From NCBI GenBank assembly GCA_020633235.1, contig JACKEA010000001.1, forward strand, positions 1,426,001-1,490,000: a DNA stretch of 64,000 nucleotides, written 5' to 3'. The position numbers and the translations under genes are program-made. The notes beneath the pieces are model-generated. The model was not told the DNA's origin. It saw only the letters and a list, made by a program, of their open reading frames with translations, and did no database searches. Origin of the DNA: Polyangiaceae bacterium (lineage in GTDB: Bacteria; Myxococcota_A; Polyangia; Polyangiales; Polyangiaceae). Positions 1 through 7,899 of the stretch are shown here, piece by piece (the first letter of the stretch is position 1; each line of letters starts with the position of its first letter).

Positions 1-429
1 CATCGCTGGCCACACGTACTCGCGATATTCCTGAGCGCCATTGTTGAGCCCGGCGGCGAGGCACACATCACCGACCACGACCGACGCTGACATCAATCCC
101 AGCGCGACCCAGCCCAGTCGATAGCTGAAGAGATGTCGCCGGCACGTGCGCGGCACAACGTACAACGCCAAGCCAACCATCCCATGTGACGCCCAGCCCC
201 AGAACACCGTGTTGGTGTGAATCGGTCGCAGTCGGCCGAAACCGAGCCAGCTCACTGCGTCCATGTCGGGCCAGATGAACTTCAGGCTCAGATACAAACC
301 GACGAGCGTTCCGAACACGAGCCAACCAGCGGCGCCTGCCATATGGGCGAAGACCAACCGTGTGAGCTGGCGGTCCGTGTCGATCACCTCGTCGATCGGT
401 GTTTTCGCGACCGTCAGGGGGCGTCTCAT
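1..429 (-). CDS. haem-copper oxidase subunit I (cbb3/CcoN-like), N-terminal part
   Basis: The gene runs off the left edge of the window; 143 codons from the start are visible. Two hydrophobic segments (about residues 27-50 and 72-93) flank LRPIHTNTVFWGW, in which H71 matches the low-spin haem-ligand histidine of haem-copper oxidases. The following YVVPRT and the later QEYREYVWP resemble the CcoN/cbb3 branch more than NorB. The ATG at 429 is preceded by GGGAGG, which fixes the start. In the family this subunit binds haem and Cu-B in the inner membrane and reduces oxygen, or NO in the related reductases. It is the last visible gene of a leftward cluster of DUF2249, DUF59 and membrane proteins. 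The exact subfamily cannot be settled from this fragment. Confidence 0.8.
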   Translation of the reverse strand, partial: MRRPLTVAKTPIDEVIDTDRQLTRLVFAHMAGAAGWLVFGTLVGLYLSLKFIWPDMDAVSWLGFGRLRPIHTNTVFWGWASHGMVGLALYVVPRTCRRHLFSYRLGWVALGLMSASVVVGDVCLAAGLNNGAQEYREYVWPAM

Positions 430-623
430 GCCTTGTCCTCCCGATTTCCGTTCAAGGGCCGAGGCGGGGGCGTTGCTGCTTTCCGCGGCGAAAGAGAGAA
501 AAATAGTTCGGGCACTTCGGGCGCCCTCCAGATGGAGGTCACGAGCGAGCGGTTCGATGGCTGCACAGCCGTATCCAGCCGACGTGACCCACCGGCCGTA
601 CGCCACGACGCGGCAGCGTTCGA

Positions 624-1532
624 TCAGGTCTTCGTGACCTCGGCGCCCCACACCTCGGGGCCGTCGCCAATCTTTCGAAACGAAAAGGTCCCCGCGGGCT
701 CGCTCTCTTCGAGCGCGTAGTACATGCAGCTCGGATCGTGATCGAGCGTGATTCGCATCGTCGCGCCGCGGGGAAGCGCACGAAATGCGCCGAGAATGGT
801 GCCCAGTCGGTCCCTTGGCTCGACGTCGCGCACGTCGACCTCATGCTCGCCCGACGAATGCGCCGAGCCGCAGCCGGTACTCTGGCGCGAGGCGAGCCAC
901 TCGCGCCAACGCGGAAGCTCCGTGGGCGTGCTTGGCGTCAGAACGATTGGACCTCCGTATCCAGAGATGGCGAGATCCACGAACAGCGGGCCAATGCCGC
1001 GCCCGTCCTGCTGGTGCTGTTCCGGACCGCCGCCATACAGCCGCACCAGGCGGAGGTGCTCGCTTGCGGCGAGAAGTACTGCGCCGGACGCCCCGAGATC
1101 CTCTGAGCTTGGGCGCAACTCCCATGCGAGTCCAACGCAAGGTGGATTGCCTGCGCTCTCCAGCGCTGCCGTCACCGCGACAACCTGCTTAAGGTCCGTA
1201 GCGAAGCCTAGTAGGAGCGTGCCTCCGGCGTCAGCGAACACCTGCGCGAGGTTCGGCAGTACGCCACCGGTCACCGCGTCGAGCGGGATTGAAAGCGGTA
1301 CACCGAGCTCGCCGGACAAATAGGCAAGGAGGCCCGCGCAATCCTCGACCCGCTCGGCTCGAAGCGCTACGACCCGGGCCCGAGCCGCACGGACTCGCGC
1401 GGCCAGGGACTGGATGTAGTCCGCAGTTTCAACGACGAGCTCGATTCCGTCAAGCCCTCGAGCTCGGCACGCGATGTCGAGTGCGTCGAGCTCGAGGGCA
1501 GGTGCTGCCGCAGCGCTCAGCGACAGCTTCAT
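624..1532 (-). CDS. isomerase-like (TIM barrel) protein fused to a C-terminal DUF2249 domain
   Basis: A 302-residue soluble protein. Residues 1-225 alternate hydrophobic strands and helices (for example DGIELVVE, LLLGFATD, CVGLAWELRP, IVLTPSTP) in the manner of sugar-phosphate isomerase/epimerase barrels. Residues about 233-300 begin VDVRDVEPRDRLGTI and continue through ITLDHDP, the pattern of DUF2249. The ATG at 1532 overlaps the stop of the preceding gene as ATGA, so it is preferred over an upstream in-frame codon at 1562. DUF2249 proteins often lie beside hemerythrins and NO-related genes, and the same domain occurs in the next two genes, so a shared redox or NO role is inferred. The catalytic function of the barrel is unknown. 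Confidence 0.7.
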   Translation of the reverse strand: MKLSLSAAAAPALELDALDIACRARGLDGIELVVETADYIQSLAARVRAARARVVALRAERVEDCAGLLAYLSGELGVPLSIPLDAVTGGVLPNLAQVFADAGGTLLLGFATDLKQVVAVTAALESAGNPPCVGLAWELRPSSEDLGASGAVLLAASEHLRLVRLYGGGPEQHQQDGRGIGPLFVDLAISGYGGPIVLTPSTPTELPRWREWLASRQSTGCGSAHSSGEHEVDVRDVEPRDRLGTILGAFRALPRGATMRITLDHDPSCMYYALEESEPAGTFSFRKIGDGPEVWGAEVTKT

Positions 1533-1762
1533 GCCTCGCTCTTCTCGATGAGGACCCGCCATACCGCTGGTCCCTGTTCGACATATGTCCAGTGGAATTT
1601 CCCGGGGCGAGTCGCCTCGAACTGCCGGCGAAGCGGGAAGGGGTCATGGTCGTTGACCAGCGTGAAAGCCTCGCCGACGCTGAGCGCGTCGAAAGTGCGG
1701 AAGATGGCGGGGTGCTTTTCGCGCGGAGGAACGATGCGAATATCGAGCTCGATGTTGGACAT
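1529..1762 (-). CDS. single-domain DUF2249 protein
   Basis: A 77-residue protein that is essentially one DUF2249 domain: a first strand ELDIRIVPPREKHP, a helix, then FTLVNDHDPFPLRRQF and a closing strand WRVLIEK. The ATG at 1762 has GAGAG upstream; a TTG at 1786 is also possible. It overlaps the downstream gene by 4 bp and follows the upstream gene closely, so it is an operon member. The histidine in NDHDP is typical of the family. Biochemical role unknown. Confidence 0.75.
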   Translation of the reverse strand: MSNIELDIRIVPPREKHPAIFRTFDALSVGEAFTLVNDHDPFPLRRQFEATRPGKFHWTYVEQGPAVWRVLIEKSEA

Positions 1763-1782
1763 TTCGTTGGACTTCTCTCTTT

Positions 1783-2574
1783 TCAATCGGGTTTGTGTCG
1801 AATGAATAGCCGAATGAGGTCGGCCGATTGTTCACGGATTTCGTAGGCGAAGCCTCGCTCGTCGAGCTTGGGGAGTAAGAACTGCGGCACGCGGACGTTG
1901 AGCTGCAGAAGAGTTTTTCCGCGCGCCATCGTCGCAAGCACCTCGAGCGTGCGGACCATCGGTTCCGGTGGCTCGAGGTCACGCACGTCGAGGACAATCA
2001 CGTCATCGTCCTCGCTCGGAGCGCTTACTTCCTTGGTCGGGCGGTCGAATTCGCCGCGGAAGAACCACACACGCCAGTCGGCGACCCCCAGCTGCTCTGT
2101 GAAGTGCGCAAGACCCTTCTTGGCGAACACGCCGTAGAGCGGTGCGGGCTCGAAGATGGCGCGGATGCGTAGCACCGACGCCGGGGACATTGTCCGCGCG
2201 GCGTTCATGATCCGTGCGAAGGGTTCGATGCCTGAACGCAAATCCTCGCGCACGTCGAGGTCGACCAGCAGCTCAGTCGGAATGGCCAGAAGCGCGTCCG
2301 GTACTGGTATCGGAGCACACGCTGACGTCGCCTGCGCGGGCGGCTCCGGCGCCAGCGGCTGCTCGTCGAGGGCGGCGTTCAAGCGATCGACCAGCACCGC
2401 CGCATCTAGTCCAGCGATCTGTGCCACTTGTTCGAGCGTGACTCGCGCCGCCATGTTCTTGCGCAATGAACGGTTTCGCAGGTTCTCCAGCGATGGCGCG
2501 GCAGCAACGAGCACGTCGAGGAGTCGTTCGTCGCGCGCGAACACCGAGGACAACCTGTCGTTGGCACGGATCAC
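1783..2574 (-). CDS. DUF1858-like plus two DUF2249 domains
   Basis: A 263-residue protein. Residues about 6-55 (VFARDERLLDVLVAAAPSLE onward) resemble the DUF1858 helical module of hybrid-cluster and NO-linked proteins. Residues about 98-170 and 190-258 are two DUF2249-like repeats; the second has the clear signature VLDVRDLEPPEPMVRTLE. The GTG at 2574 forms a GTGA overlap with the upstream stop and has GAGGG before it; a longer start at 2619 would overlap the upstream gene by nearly 50 bp. Three consecutive genes thus carry four DUF2249 modules, which suggests subunits of one complex or successive carriers (inference). Confidence 0.7.
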   Translation of the reverse strand: MIRANDRLSSVFARDERLLDVLVAAAPSLENLRNRSLRKNMAARVTLEQVAQIAGLDAAVLVDRLNAALDEQPLAPEPPAQATSACAPIPVPDALLAIPTELLVDLDVREDLRSGIEPFARIMNAARTMSPASVLRIRAIFEPAPLYGVFAKKGLAHFTEQLGVADWRVWFFRGEFDRPTKEVSAPSEDDDVIVLDVRDLEPPEPMVRTLEVLATMARGKTLLQLNVRVPQFLLPKLDERGFAYEIREQSADLIRLFIRHKPD

Positions 2575-2867
2575 AGCGACCCTCTTTGAGCGAGGCCAGG
2601 GTGCCAGCGTGGGTCCCATATCAGGTTCGGGACCACCTCGCGAACGCCTGGAATGCCACCCACGGCGTTCACGATGCCGTCAGTGATGACCCGCTCCATT
2701 GGGCAGCCCGGCGTCGTAAGCGTGAAAGTCACGTCGATCGAGTCGCCGTGGATTTCGACGTCGTACACGAGCCCCAGGGTCACGATGTCGAGGCCAATCT
2801 CCGGATCGATGACCTCACGCAGCGCGGAGTAGATCGGTTCAGTCGTGGGAAAAATGCTGTCGTTCAT
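2571..2867 (-). CDS. DUF59 / MIP18-family protein (SufT/PaaD-like)
   Basis: A 98-residue protein with the DUF59 pattern: ALREVIDPEIGLDIVTLGLV near the N-terminus, then VTFTLTTPGCPMERVI with the conserved cysteine, and a final VVPNLIWDPRW. Family members help assemble or insert Fe-S clusters. The gene overlaps its upstream neighbour by ATGA and its downstream neighbour by GTGA, so translation is probably coupled. In this setting it may mature Fe-S or metal sites of the nearby redox proteins (inference). Confidence 0.85.
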   Translation of the reverse strand: MNDSIFPTTEPIYSALREVIDPEIGLDIVTLGLVYDVEIHGDSIDVTFTLTTPGCPMERVITDGIVNAVGGIPGVREVVPNLIWDPRWHPGLAQRGSL

Positions 2868-4168
2868 GCGACCTTCCTTAGCGCGACGCGGAGAATGACG
2901 ATGACCTGTAGCCAGGCACCCGCCGCGAACACGATCGCGGCGACGCGTGCGAGCGCCTCCGAACCAATGAACGTCGCGACCGCCACGCCGACCACGCCGG
3001 ACACGAGGAGCGCGGCATCGATGAGTGCGACTCGCTCGGAGAAAAGCTCCGCGACCTTAGGGACCTTGCACTTGCCGAGCAGCGGTCCATATCGATGGTT
3101 CCAAACGAGGAATGGAACGATCTTGTAGTAGTGGCCAGCGATGAACAGCGTGACGGCACCGAGCAAAACGACGAAGTACGTCGTGAGCAAGTGAAGGTCG
3201 CTCATACCACGGAGGAGCGCGAACGGAGCGAGTAGGGCGCCGACGCCGAGTCCGATGAGGCCGGATGCGGCAAGGCGCATCCCCGGATCGATCGCTTTGC
3301 GCTTTCGGTGCGTGAAAAATGTTGCAGCCTGCACGATGAACGCCACGACTCCGGCGCAGCCGAACGTGCCCGCAAGTGTGAGCTGTGTCCCACCGCCCCA
3401 GGGCACGATGAGCAAGGTTGCGCTGCCGAACAGGAGGCAGATGCTGGCCCACGCAGCCCGCTCGCTTGCGCCATGGCTGAGCAAGAACATCGGCAAAAGC
3501 CGATGCGCGACGCCGACGACTACCATGAGCACGAAGCCGACGATTGCTACGTGAGCGTGCTGCCCGACGGTCTTGAACCGGTCGCTGAGTCCGCCATCGT
3601 GCAGGTCGAATGCGAGTACGACGCCGTAGACCGGCGTGGCGAGCAGGAAGACCACCGCCCCGGCGAGCGCCCAGTACGTGAGGTTCCGCTCACGGACTGG
3701 AATCAACGTAGCGGCCAGGTTCACGCCGAAGGCGGTGAAAGCGAGCGAGAGACTGAACGCGCCGAAGAGCAGGAGCGAGCGGTTCGAGACGACCAGCGCG
3801 ATGATGAAGCTCGCGACGCCCAACGTTTGCGCCGCGAAAGACAAATGGACGAGCTTGGGGAATTGGATCGAGCGGCCAATAGCAACCGGCAGAAACTGGC
3901 AGAGCGCTCCAAAGATGGACAGCGCTATCCACCCGAGGGTGAAGAGGTGTGTCAGCGCGACGACCCGCGGTACGAAGAAGAGCCCCCGCGAAAGATCGGG
4001 CGCCGCGAGGACGAGCCCGATAGCCCCGACGGCGTAGCAGACGAGCGCAGCGACGAAATGCCGACCCGGGAGCCACGGCGGAACGAGCTTCGATGGGGTA
4101 AAGCCGGCGCCTGGCGCCGGAACGCGCGGAACTCTCCCCGTCAAGGCGCCAGCGGTAGTCGGGAGCAT
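2864..4168 (-). CDS. polytopic membrane protein with conserved histidines (oxidase/NnrS-like)
   Basis: 434 residues with about twelve hydrophobic segments starting near residue 38. Histidines lie in or next to membrane segments: THLFTLGWIALSIFGALCQF, then HAHVAIVGFVLMVVVGVAHR, then GHYYKIVPFLVWNHR. This resembles membrane proteins related to haem-copper oxidase subunit I and NnrS, which handle haem, copper or NO. It is the first gene of the leftward operon. Whether it binds haem is not shown by the sequence. The start is the ATG at 4168, with only a weak ribosome site. Confidence 0.6.
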   Translation of the reverse strand: MLPTTAGALTGRVPRVPAPGAGFTPSKLVPPWLPGRHFVAALVCYAVGAIGLVLAAPDLSRGLFFVPRVVALTHLFTLGWIALSIFGALCQFLPVAIGRSIQFPKLVHLSFAAQTLGVASFIIALVVSNRSLLLFGAFSLSLAFTAFGVNLAATLIPVRERNLTYWALAGAVVFLLATPVYGVVLAFDLHDGGLSDRFKTVGQHAHVAIVGFVLMVVVGVAHRLLPMFLLSHGASERAAWASICLLFGSATLLIVPWGGGTQLTLAGTFGCAGVVAFIVQAATFFTHRKRKAIDPGMRLAASGLIGLGVGALLAPFALLRGMSDLHLLTTYFVVLLGAVTLFIAGHYYKIVPFLVWNHRYGPLLGKCKVPKVAELFSERVALIDAALLVSGVVGVAVATFIGSEALARVAAIVFAAGAWLQVIVILRVALRKVA

Positions 4169-4207
4169 GCTGCCGCGCCGGATGCACGTGGGGTGCCAAA
4201 CTCTGAA

Positions 4208-5061
4208 TCAGCGCTTTCTGCTTCTGCGCGCGCTGTCGCGCTTGCGGTAGATCGTCCGCGCCGGGACCCCCAGTGCCCGCGCCAGGCTCGCGCGGTCATT
4301 CACGCGAGCCTCGGCCCACCGCAGGTAATCTGCCTCGACTTGCTCGAGTGGGAGCAGTTCAGAGACCGCGAAGCAGGTTTCGGGGGGTTGCTCGGGGTGA
4401 GAGCGCGGCAACTCGACGCCCGCAAGCTTCGGCGGCAGGTGCTCGATGCGCAACTCCTCGTCGTCCAGTAGCAGTGCCATGCGATCGACGACATCGGTTG
4501 CCGATCTCAACGACAAATAGCGTGCCGCCTACCGTCGCGTCTACGAGGTCTCGGTTCGCGCTGTTCGCGCCAGTGAAGGCGCAGTATTCGTAGCCGAAGA
4601 GTTCAGACTCGAAGAGTGTTTCGGGCAGGTGCTGCACTCTACGGGCATGAACGGGCGCTGCTTGCGCCCGCTCATCTGGCGGAGCGGACGTGCAAGCTAG
4701 CTCCTGTCCGCTTCCGGATTCGCCGAAGAGCAACACTGGTACCACGCTCGGAGCGGCTCGTTGCAAGAGACCGAGCGCTCGGAGAAAGCTGGCGGAGCGC
4801 CCGACGAGTTGTCCCTCGTGGCATCGCGGATCTCGCGGATGCGCTCTAGAAAGAGACCCGGCCTCGGGTCATCTCGGACTGGCTCGAGCTCGTATCGAGG
4901 CCCCACAGCGCGCCGTGCCGTAAGTGGAAGACGCGCTGCCGCCGGTCGGTTTCCACCGTCGGGCGGAGCGGGCGGTGATCCATCGCGATCAGGATCGCCG
5001 GCTCGGGGTTTCGTCGAGCATCGCCAATGGGCGGGAGCTTCCCACAAACCTGGAGGAGCAT
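4208..5061 (-). pseudogene. decayed sigma-54-dependent activator (AAA+ and Fis-type HTH remnants)
   Basis: Pieces of a typical bacterial enhancer-binding protein lie in order but in different frames. There is an N-terminal remnant (4846-5061), then LLFGESGSGQE (Walker A, with K replaced by Q), SGRKQRPFMPVECS in another frame, LFESELFGYE, a damaged GAFTGA segment (EYCAFTGAN) and GGTLFVVEIG (Walker B). About 180 residues of the AAA+ core are then missing before MALLLDDEELRIEHLPP and a Fis-like helix-turn-helix ending at 4208 (RASLARALGVPARTIYRKR). At least two frameshifts and one deletion make a functional product implausible. It is divergent to the sigma-54 promoter at 5161 and was probably its cognate activator. 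Confidence 0.8.
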
Positions 5062-5070
5062 GGGTTTTCA

Positions 5071-5117
5071 CTGCCACATGTGGCAGTCGCGGCATATGAG
5101 TACTGTCAAATGTGACA
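5071..5117. promoter_or_regulatory. two tandem palindromes, likely enhancer (UAS) sites
   Basis: CTGCCACATGTGGCAG (5071-5086) is a perfect 16-bp palindrome. TGTCAAATGTGACA (5104-5117) is an imperfect version of the same motif (TGnCAnATGTGnCA). Their centres are 32 bp apart, about three helical turns, and lie roughly 75 and 110 bp upstream of the start expected from the sigma-54 promoter at 5161. This is the usual arrangement of activator binding sites for sigma-54 promoters. Confidence 0.65.
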
Positions 5118-5160
5118 CATCTCCACCCTGCAGGCGATGCGCAGATCCCGCCGCCTTGGC

Positions 5161-5176
5161 TGGCACGATTCTGGCA
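5161..5176 (+). promoter_or_regulatory. sigma-54 (-24/-12) promoter
   Basis: TGGCACGATTCTGGCA matches the -24/-12 consensus TGGCACGN4TTGCA with one change in the -12 element. The invariant GG and GC are at the canonical spacing. It lies 76 bp upstream of the GTG of the A-type/rhodanese gene and points toward it. Confidence 0.75.
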
Positions 5177-5251
5177 ACAGAACGTGGCAATGGCGAATGA
5201 GAGACCGTATTGGTTGATCACCACGCGGTCTGACGGCCGGAAGGAGCCAGC

Positions 5252-5854
5252 GTGATCACCCCGCCGGAGGTGAGCATCTCCGAGATAGCGCTCAGTGCGT
5301 TTCGCGACGCGGCACGTGAGGCCGGCGACGGGGAGGTCTTGCGGCTGACGATCGATGCCAAGTTCCACAATGACCTGTACTTCGCCGCAATCGAGCCGAA
5401 CGACGTTGTCATCGTCGTCAGCGGGCTCGAGCTTGCCATGGACGCACGCACCGCGCGACGGGCGAACGGCCTGAAGATCGATTTCGTCGACGGCGCAGCC
5501 GGTCCAGGGTTCAAGCTGGACAACCCCAATCAAGATCGCCCAATTAGAGGTATTCATCCAGCCGACGTGGCGCGAGCGCGCAATGAGCACAAAAAGCTTC
5601 AGCTCATTGACGTGCGGCCCGCGGTGGAGCAGGCCAAGGCCCGAGTCGAGGGCGCTCGGCAGCTTGACCCAGCGTATCAGGCGGAGCTCGACGCGCTTCC
5701 GAAGGACGCGAAGCTCGTCTTCTTGGCTCACCACAGCAGCGGTGCAAAGGCTGCAGCACGGCTGTTCTACGACCGGGGCTTCCACAACGTCTGGTACGTG
5801 GTGGGCGGCATCGACGCGTGGGCGACGATGGACCAGAATGTCCGGCGTTACTGA
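5252..5854 (+). CDS. A-type (HesB/IscA-like) domain fused to a rhodanese-like domain, cysteines missing
   Basis: 200 residues. The first half (about 6-95) follows the HesB/IscA fold pattern: VSISEIALSAFRDAAREAG, then LRLTIDAKFHNDLYFAA, then GAAGPGFKLDNPNQ. The CGCG cluster-binding cysteines that normally follow are absent. The second half (about 98-195) is rhodanese-like: LQLIDVRPAVEQAKA, then LVFLAHHSSGAKAA, then WYVVGGIDAWATM; the catalytic cysteine position is occupied by alanine. The GTG at 5252 has AAGGAG six bases upstream. Both domains probably serve binding or scaffolding roles rather than cluster transfer or sulfurtransfer (inference). It is expressed from the sigma-54 promoter at 5161. 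Confidence 0.8.
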   Translation: MITPPEVSISEIALSAFRDAAREAGDGEVLRLTIDAKFHNDLYFAAIEPNDVVIVVSGLELAMDARTARRANGLKIDFVDGAAGPGFKLDNPNQDRPIRGIHPADVARARNEHKKLQLIDVRPAVEQAKARVEGARQLDPAYQAELDALPKDAKLVFLAHHSSGAKAAARLFYDRGFHNVWYVVGGIDAWATMDQNVRRY

Positions 5855-5877
5855 GTTCGCGGCTGGCAACCCGTGCG

Positions 5878-6546
5878 TCACCGCAGCGAGGCGATGTAGG
5901 CCACGACGTCGTTCATGGCTCGATCATCTGGCAGGCCGAGCGCCATGGGACGCATGATCGCACCCGAAGTGTCTTTTGCGTGTGTCCCCCTCATGCCCCG
6001 CCTGAACTTCTCAAGTTGTGCGAGTAGATACCAATCGTCGGTCCGGTCAAGGGGCGGCGCGCCGCTTCCGCGATTTCCGCTGGCGAGGGATCCGTGACAG
6101 CCTGCACAACGCCCCCACAAGCTTCGTCCGCGCGCTGGATCGCCCTCGACTACTGCCCGTGCTGGCGCCGGCGGCAGCTGTGCCACGTGGTTGGCGACGG
6201 CGGTGATATCGCGCTGGGAGTGCACGCTCCGTGCAACCGATTGCATGCGTGCGCCCTCCAGGTCACCGGGATGCGAGCCGCGTATCCCACTCTTGAACTT
6301 GACGAGTTGTACACCGACGTACCAAGCATCGACGCCCGCGATCGCCGGAGCGCCGAGTTCCTTGTTTCCCGAGCCTTCGGGGCCATGGCACGGCACACAG
6401 AGCTTGTACACCTCTCGTCCTCGCTCGGACTCGTCGACAGAATGTGCTCGTCCGCATGAAGCCGCCGGAAGAACCAGTACGAGCGCAAACACGGTCAGGT
6501 AACTCAACTTCAACACGGACCGCAACATCTTCAGGATTCGTGCCAC
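5878..6546 (-). CDS. di-haem cytochrome c (c4-like) lipoprotein
   Basis: 222 residues. A signal segment (about 10-29) ends in PAASC, a lipobox with C31 as the lipidated residue. Two class I cytochrome domains follow, with haem motifs CVPCH (50-54) and CAGCH (147-151). Candidate distal Met ligands lie in GARMQSVA and GAIMRPMA, and the GAP and WY residues between them are typical of cytochrome c4 and of oxidase-linked cytochromes. The protein would sit at the membrane on the periplasmic side and carry electrons, probably to the oxidase system encoded nearby. The start may be the GTG at 6546 or the ATG at 6528. It converges with the rhodanese fusion gene. Confidence 0.9.
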   Translation of the reverse strand: MARILKMLRSVLKLSYLTVFALVLVLPAASCGRAHSVDESERGREVYKLCVPCHGPEGSGNKELGAPAIAGVDAWYVGVQLVKFKSGIRGSHPGDLEGARMQSVARSVHSQRDITAVANHVAQLPPAPARAVVEGDPARGRSLWGRCAGCHGSLASGNRGSGAPPLDRTDDWYLLAQLEKFRRGMRGTHAKDTSGAIMRPMALGLPDDRAMNDVVAYIASLR

Positions 6547-6634
6547 CCGAGTGGCTCAGCTGCTTCCTTGTCGCCCTCTCGCTCGGATGGTCGCTAGCTC
6601 GGGGTAGCCGGGATCCACGGTCGGTGCGGTAGTA

Positions 6635-7789
6635 GTGGCAGCCCGAAGGCACCGCCCGCAACGGGCAATGTTCCTTGCGGCCGCGGTCTTTGGAGCAGCG
6701 GCCGTCCCAGCGTGGCTGTATCTTCGGCAGTGCGGCTACACAGCCGCAAGCGCGGATTGGCATGGGCACGAGCTTCTCTTCGGCTACGTGCTCGCCGTAG
6801 TGGGTGGATTTCTGACCGGTCCAGTGTCGCGTCGCGCTGCTGTCGGACTTGGGGTGGCATGGCTCGTAGCCCGCGTTTCGGCCCTGGTCGAGCCATTCGG
6901 TACCGTTCACGCGACGGCGACCGCGACCTTTGCCGTTGGACTCGCTGGCCTGTCCGCACCCAAGCTGCTTCGCGGACCTTCCCAGCCACGCAATCGGGTA
7001 CTCGGGCTCGTGGTAGTTGCAATCTTGGCAATGGCGGTTTTGACGCCGTTTGCACAGGCTCACCGCACGAGACTGCTGCTTGTCGTGATTGACCTGTATG
7101 CCATCCTGATCACATTCATGGGCGGGCGGCTGATCGCTGCGGCGGCTGCGGGCGCATACTACCGGAGCGGGCGTCAGCTCGACGCACGCGTCCAGCCGCG
7201 CCTCGAGGCGACGGTGTTCATGGTTCTTCTCCTCCTCGCTGTGAGCGATCTGGTTCGGGCCCCCGCGCTCGTTACCAGCGCGATCGCGATTGTCGCTGCG
7301 GGTCTCTCCCTGGCGCGCTGGTTGCGATGGCGTCTTTGGACTTGCTTGGGGTCGTGGAGCCTCAGCGCACTCGGCGCGGGCTATCTGTGGCTGGCCGTCG
7401 GACTCGGACTTCGAGCCTTACGGCAGCATCCGTTGTGGGTCTTACCCACTGACGCGCTGCACGGCTTGACCATCGGTGCGATCGGAGCACTCACCCTGCT
7501 TGTGATGGGACGCACCCAGGCAATGACGACCGGCGTACGCCCCGAGCGCTCGCATCGATTGCTGCTCATCGCGATCTTCGTTAACGCCGCGACGGGGCTA
7601 CGATTGATGGCGGGGCTCACGCGCTGTCTGCCTCGCACGTACCTTCTGCAAGCCGCTGTTGTGGCCTGGTCCAGCGCTTGCTTGGTCTTGGTGTGGTTTC
7701 TGCTCAGCTTGCCGGAGGCCTCACGAGGGCAGAAACACAACGGTGACGCCGGCTCCCACGACGGCCATGACATACCGAACCCGACGTAG
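6635..7789 (+). CDS. nnrS: NnrS-family membrane protein
   Basis: 384 residues with about ten to twelve hydrophobic segments from residue 12 onward. ADWHGHELLFGYVLAVVGGF is the characteristic NnrS motif, with histidines that bind haem and copper. Later features are LPTDALHGLTIGAIGALTL and VMGRTQAMTTG. NnrS proteins reduce damage from nitric oxide and are often co-regulated with NO reductases. The start is uncertain: the GTG at 6635 follows two in-frame stops, and the ATG at 6668 just before the first membrane segment is an alternative. It is divergent from the di-haem cytochrome c gene. Confidence 0.85.
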   Translation: MAARRHRPQRAMFLAAAVFGAAAVPAWLYLRQCGYTAASADWHGHELLFGYVLAVVGGFLTGPVSRRAAVGLGVAWLVARVSALVEPFGTVHATATATFAVGLAGLSAPKLLRGPSQPRNRVLGLVVVAILAMAVLTPFAQAHRTRLLLVVIDLYAILITFMGGRLIAAAAAGAYYRSGRQLDARVQPRLEATVFMVLLLLAVSDLVRAPALVTSAIAIVAAGLSLARWLRWRLWTCLGSWSLSALGAGYLWLAVGLGLRALRQHPLWVLPTDALHGLTIGAIGALTLLVMGRTQAMTTGVRPERSHRLLLIAIFVNAATGLRLMAGLTRCLPRTYLLQAAVVAWSSACLVLVWFLLSLPEASRGQKHNGDAGSHDGHDIPNPT

Positions 7790-7899
7790 CCGGAATTGGG
7801 AAGCAGACCAAGCTCTTTGGGACCGCGCCGTGAGATGATCGGTGGGGGAAGTTCAGGAAGCGGCGGTCGACGGAAAAATCGCTTCCCGATGGATCCCAT
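7721..7899 (-). pseudogene. possible small one-helix membrane protein, apparently frameshifted
   Basis: An ATG at 7899 overlaps the stop of the upstream cytochrome gene as TGATG. The reading frame gives a basic, proline-rich start (GKRFFRRPPLPELPPP) and then LGLLPNSGYVGFGM. At about 7770 an adjacent frame continues with MAVVGAGVTVVFLPS and a stop at 7721-7723. One base change would therefore give a protein of roughly 59 residues with a single membrane helix. The 3' part overlaps the end of nnrS on the opposite strand. Real coding status is uncertain. Confidence 0.3.
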
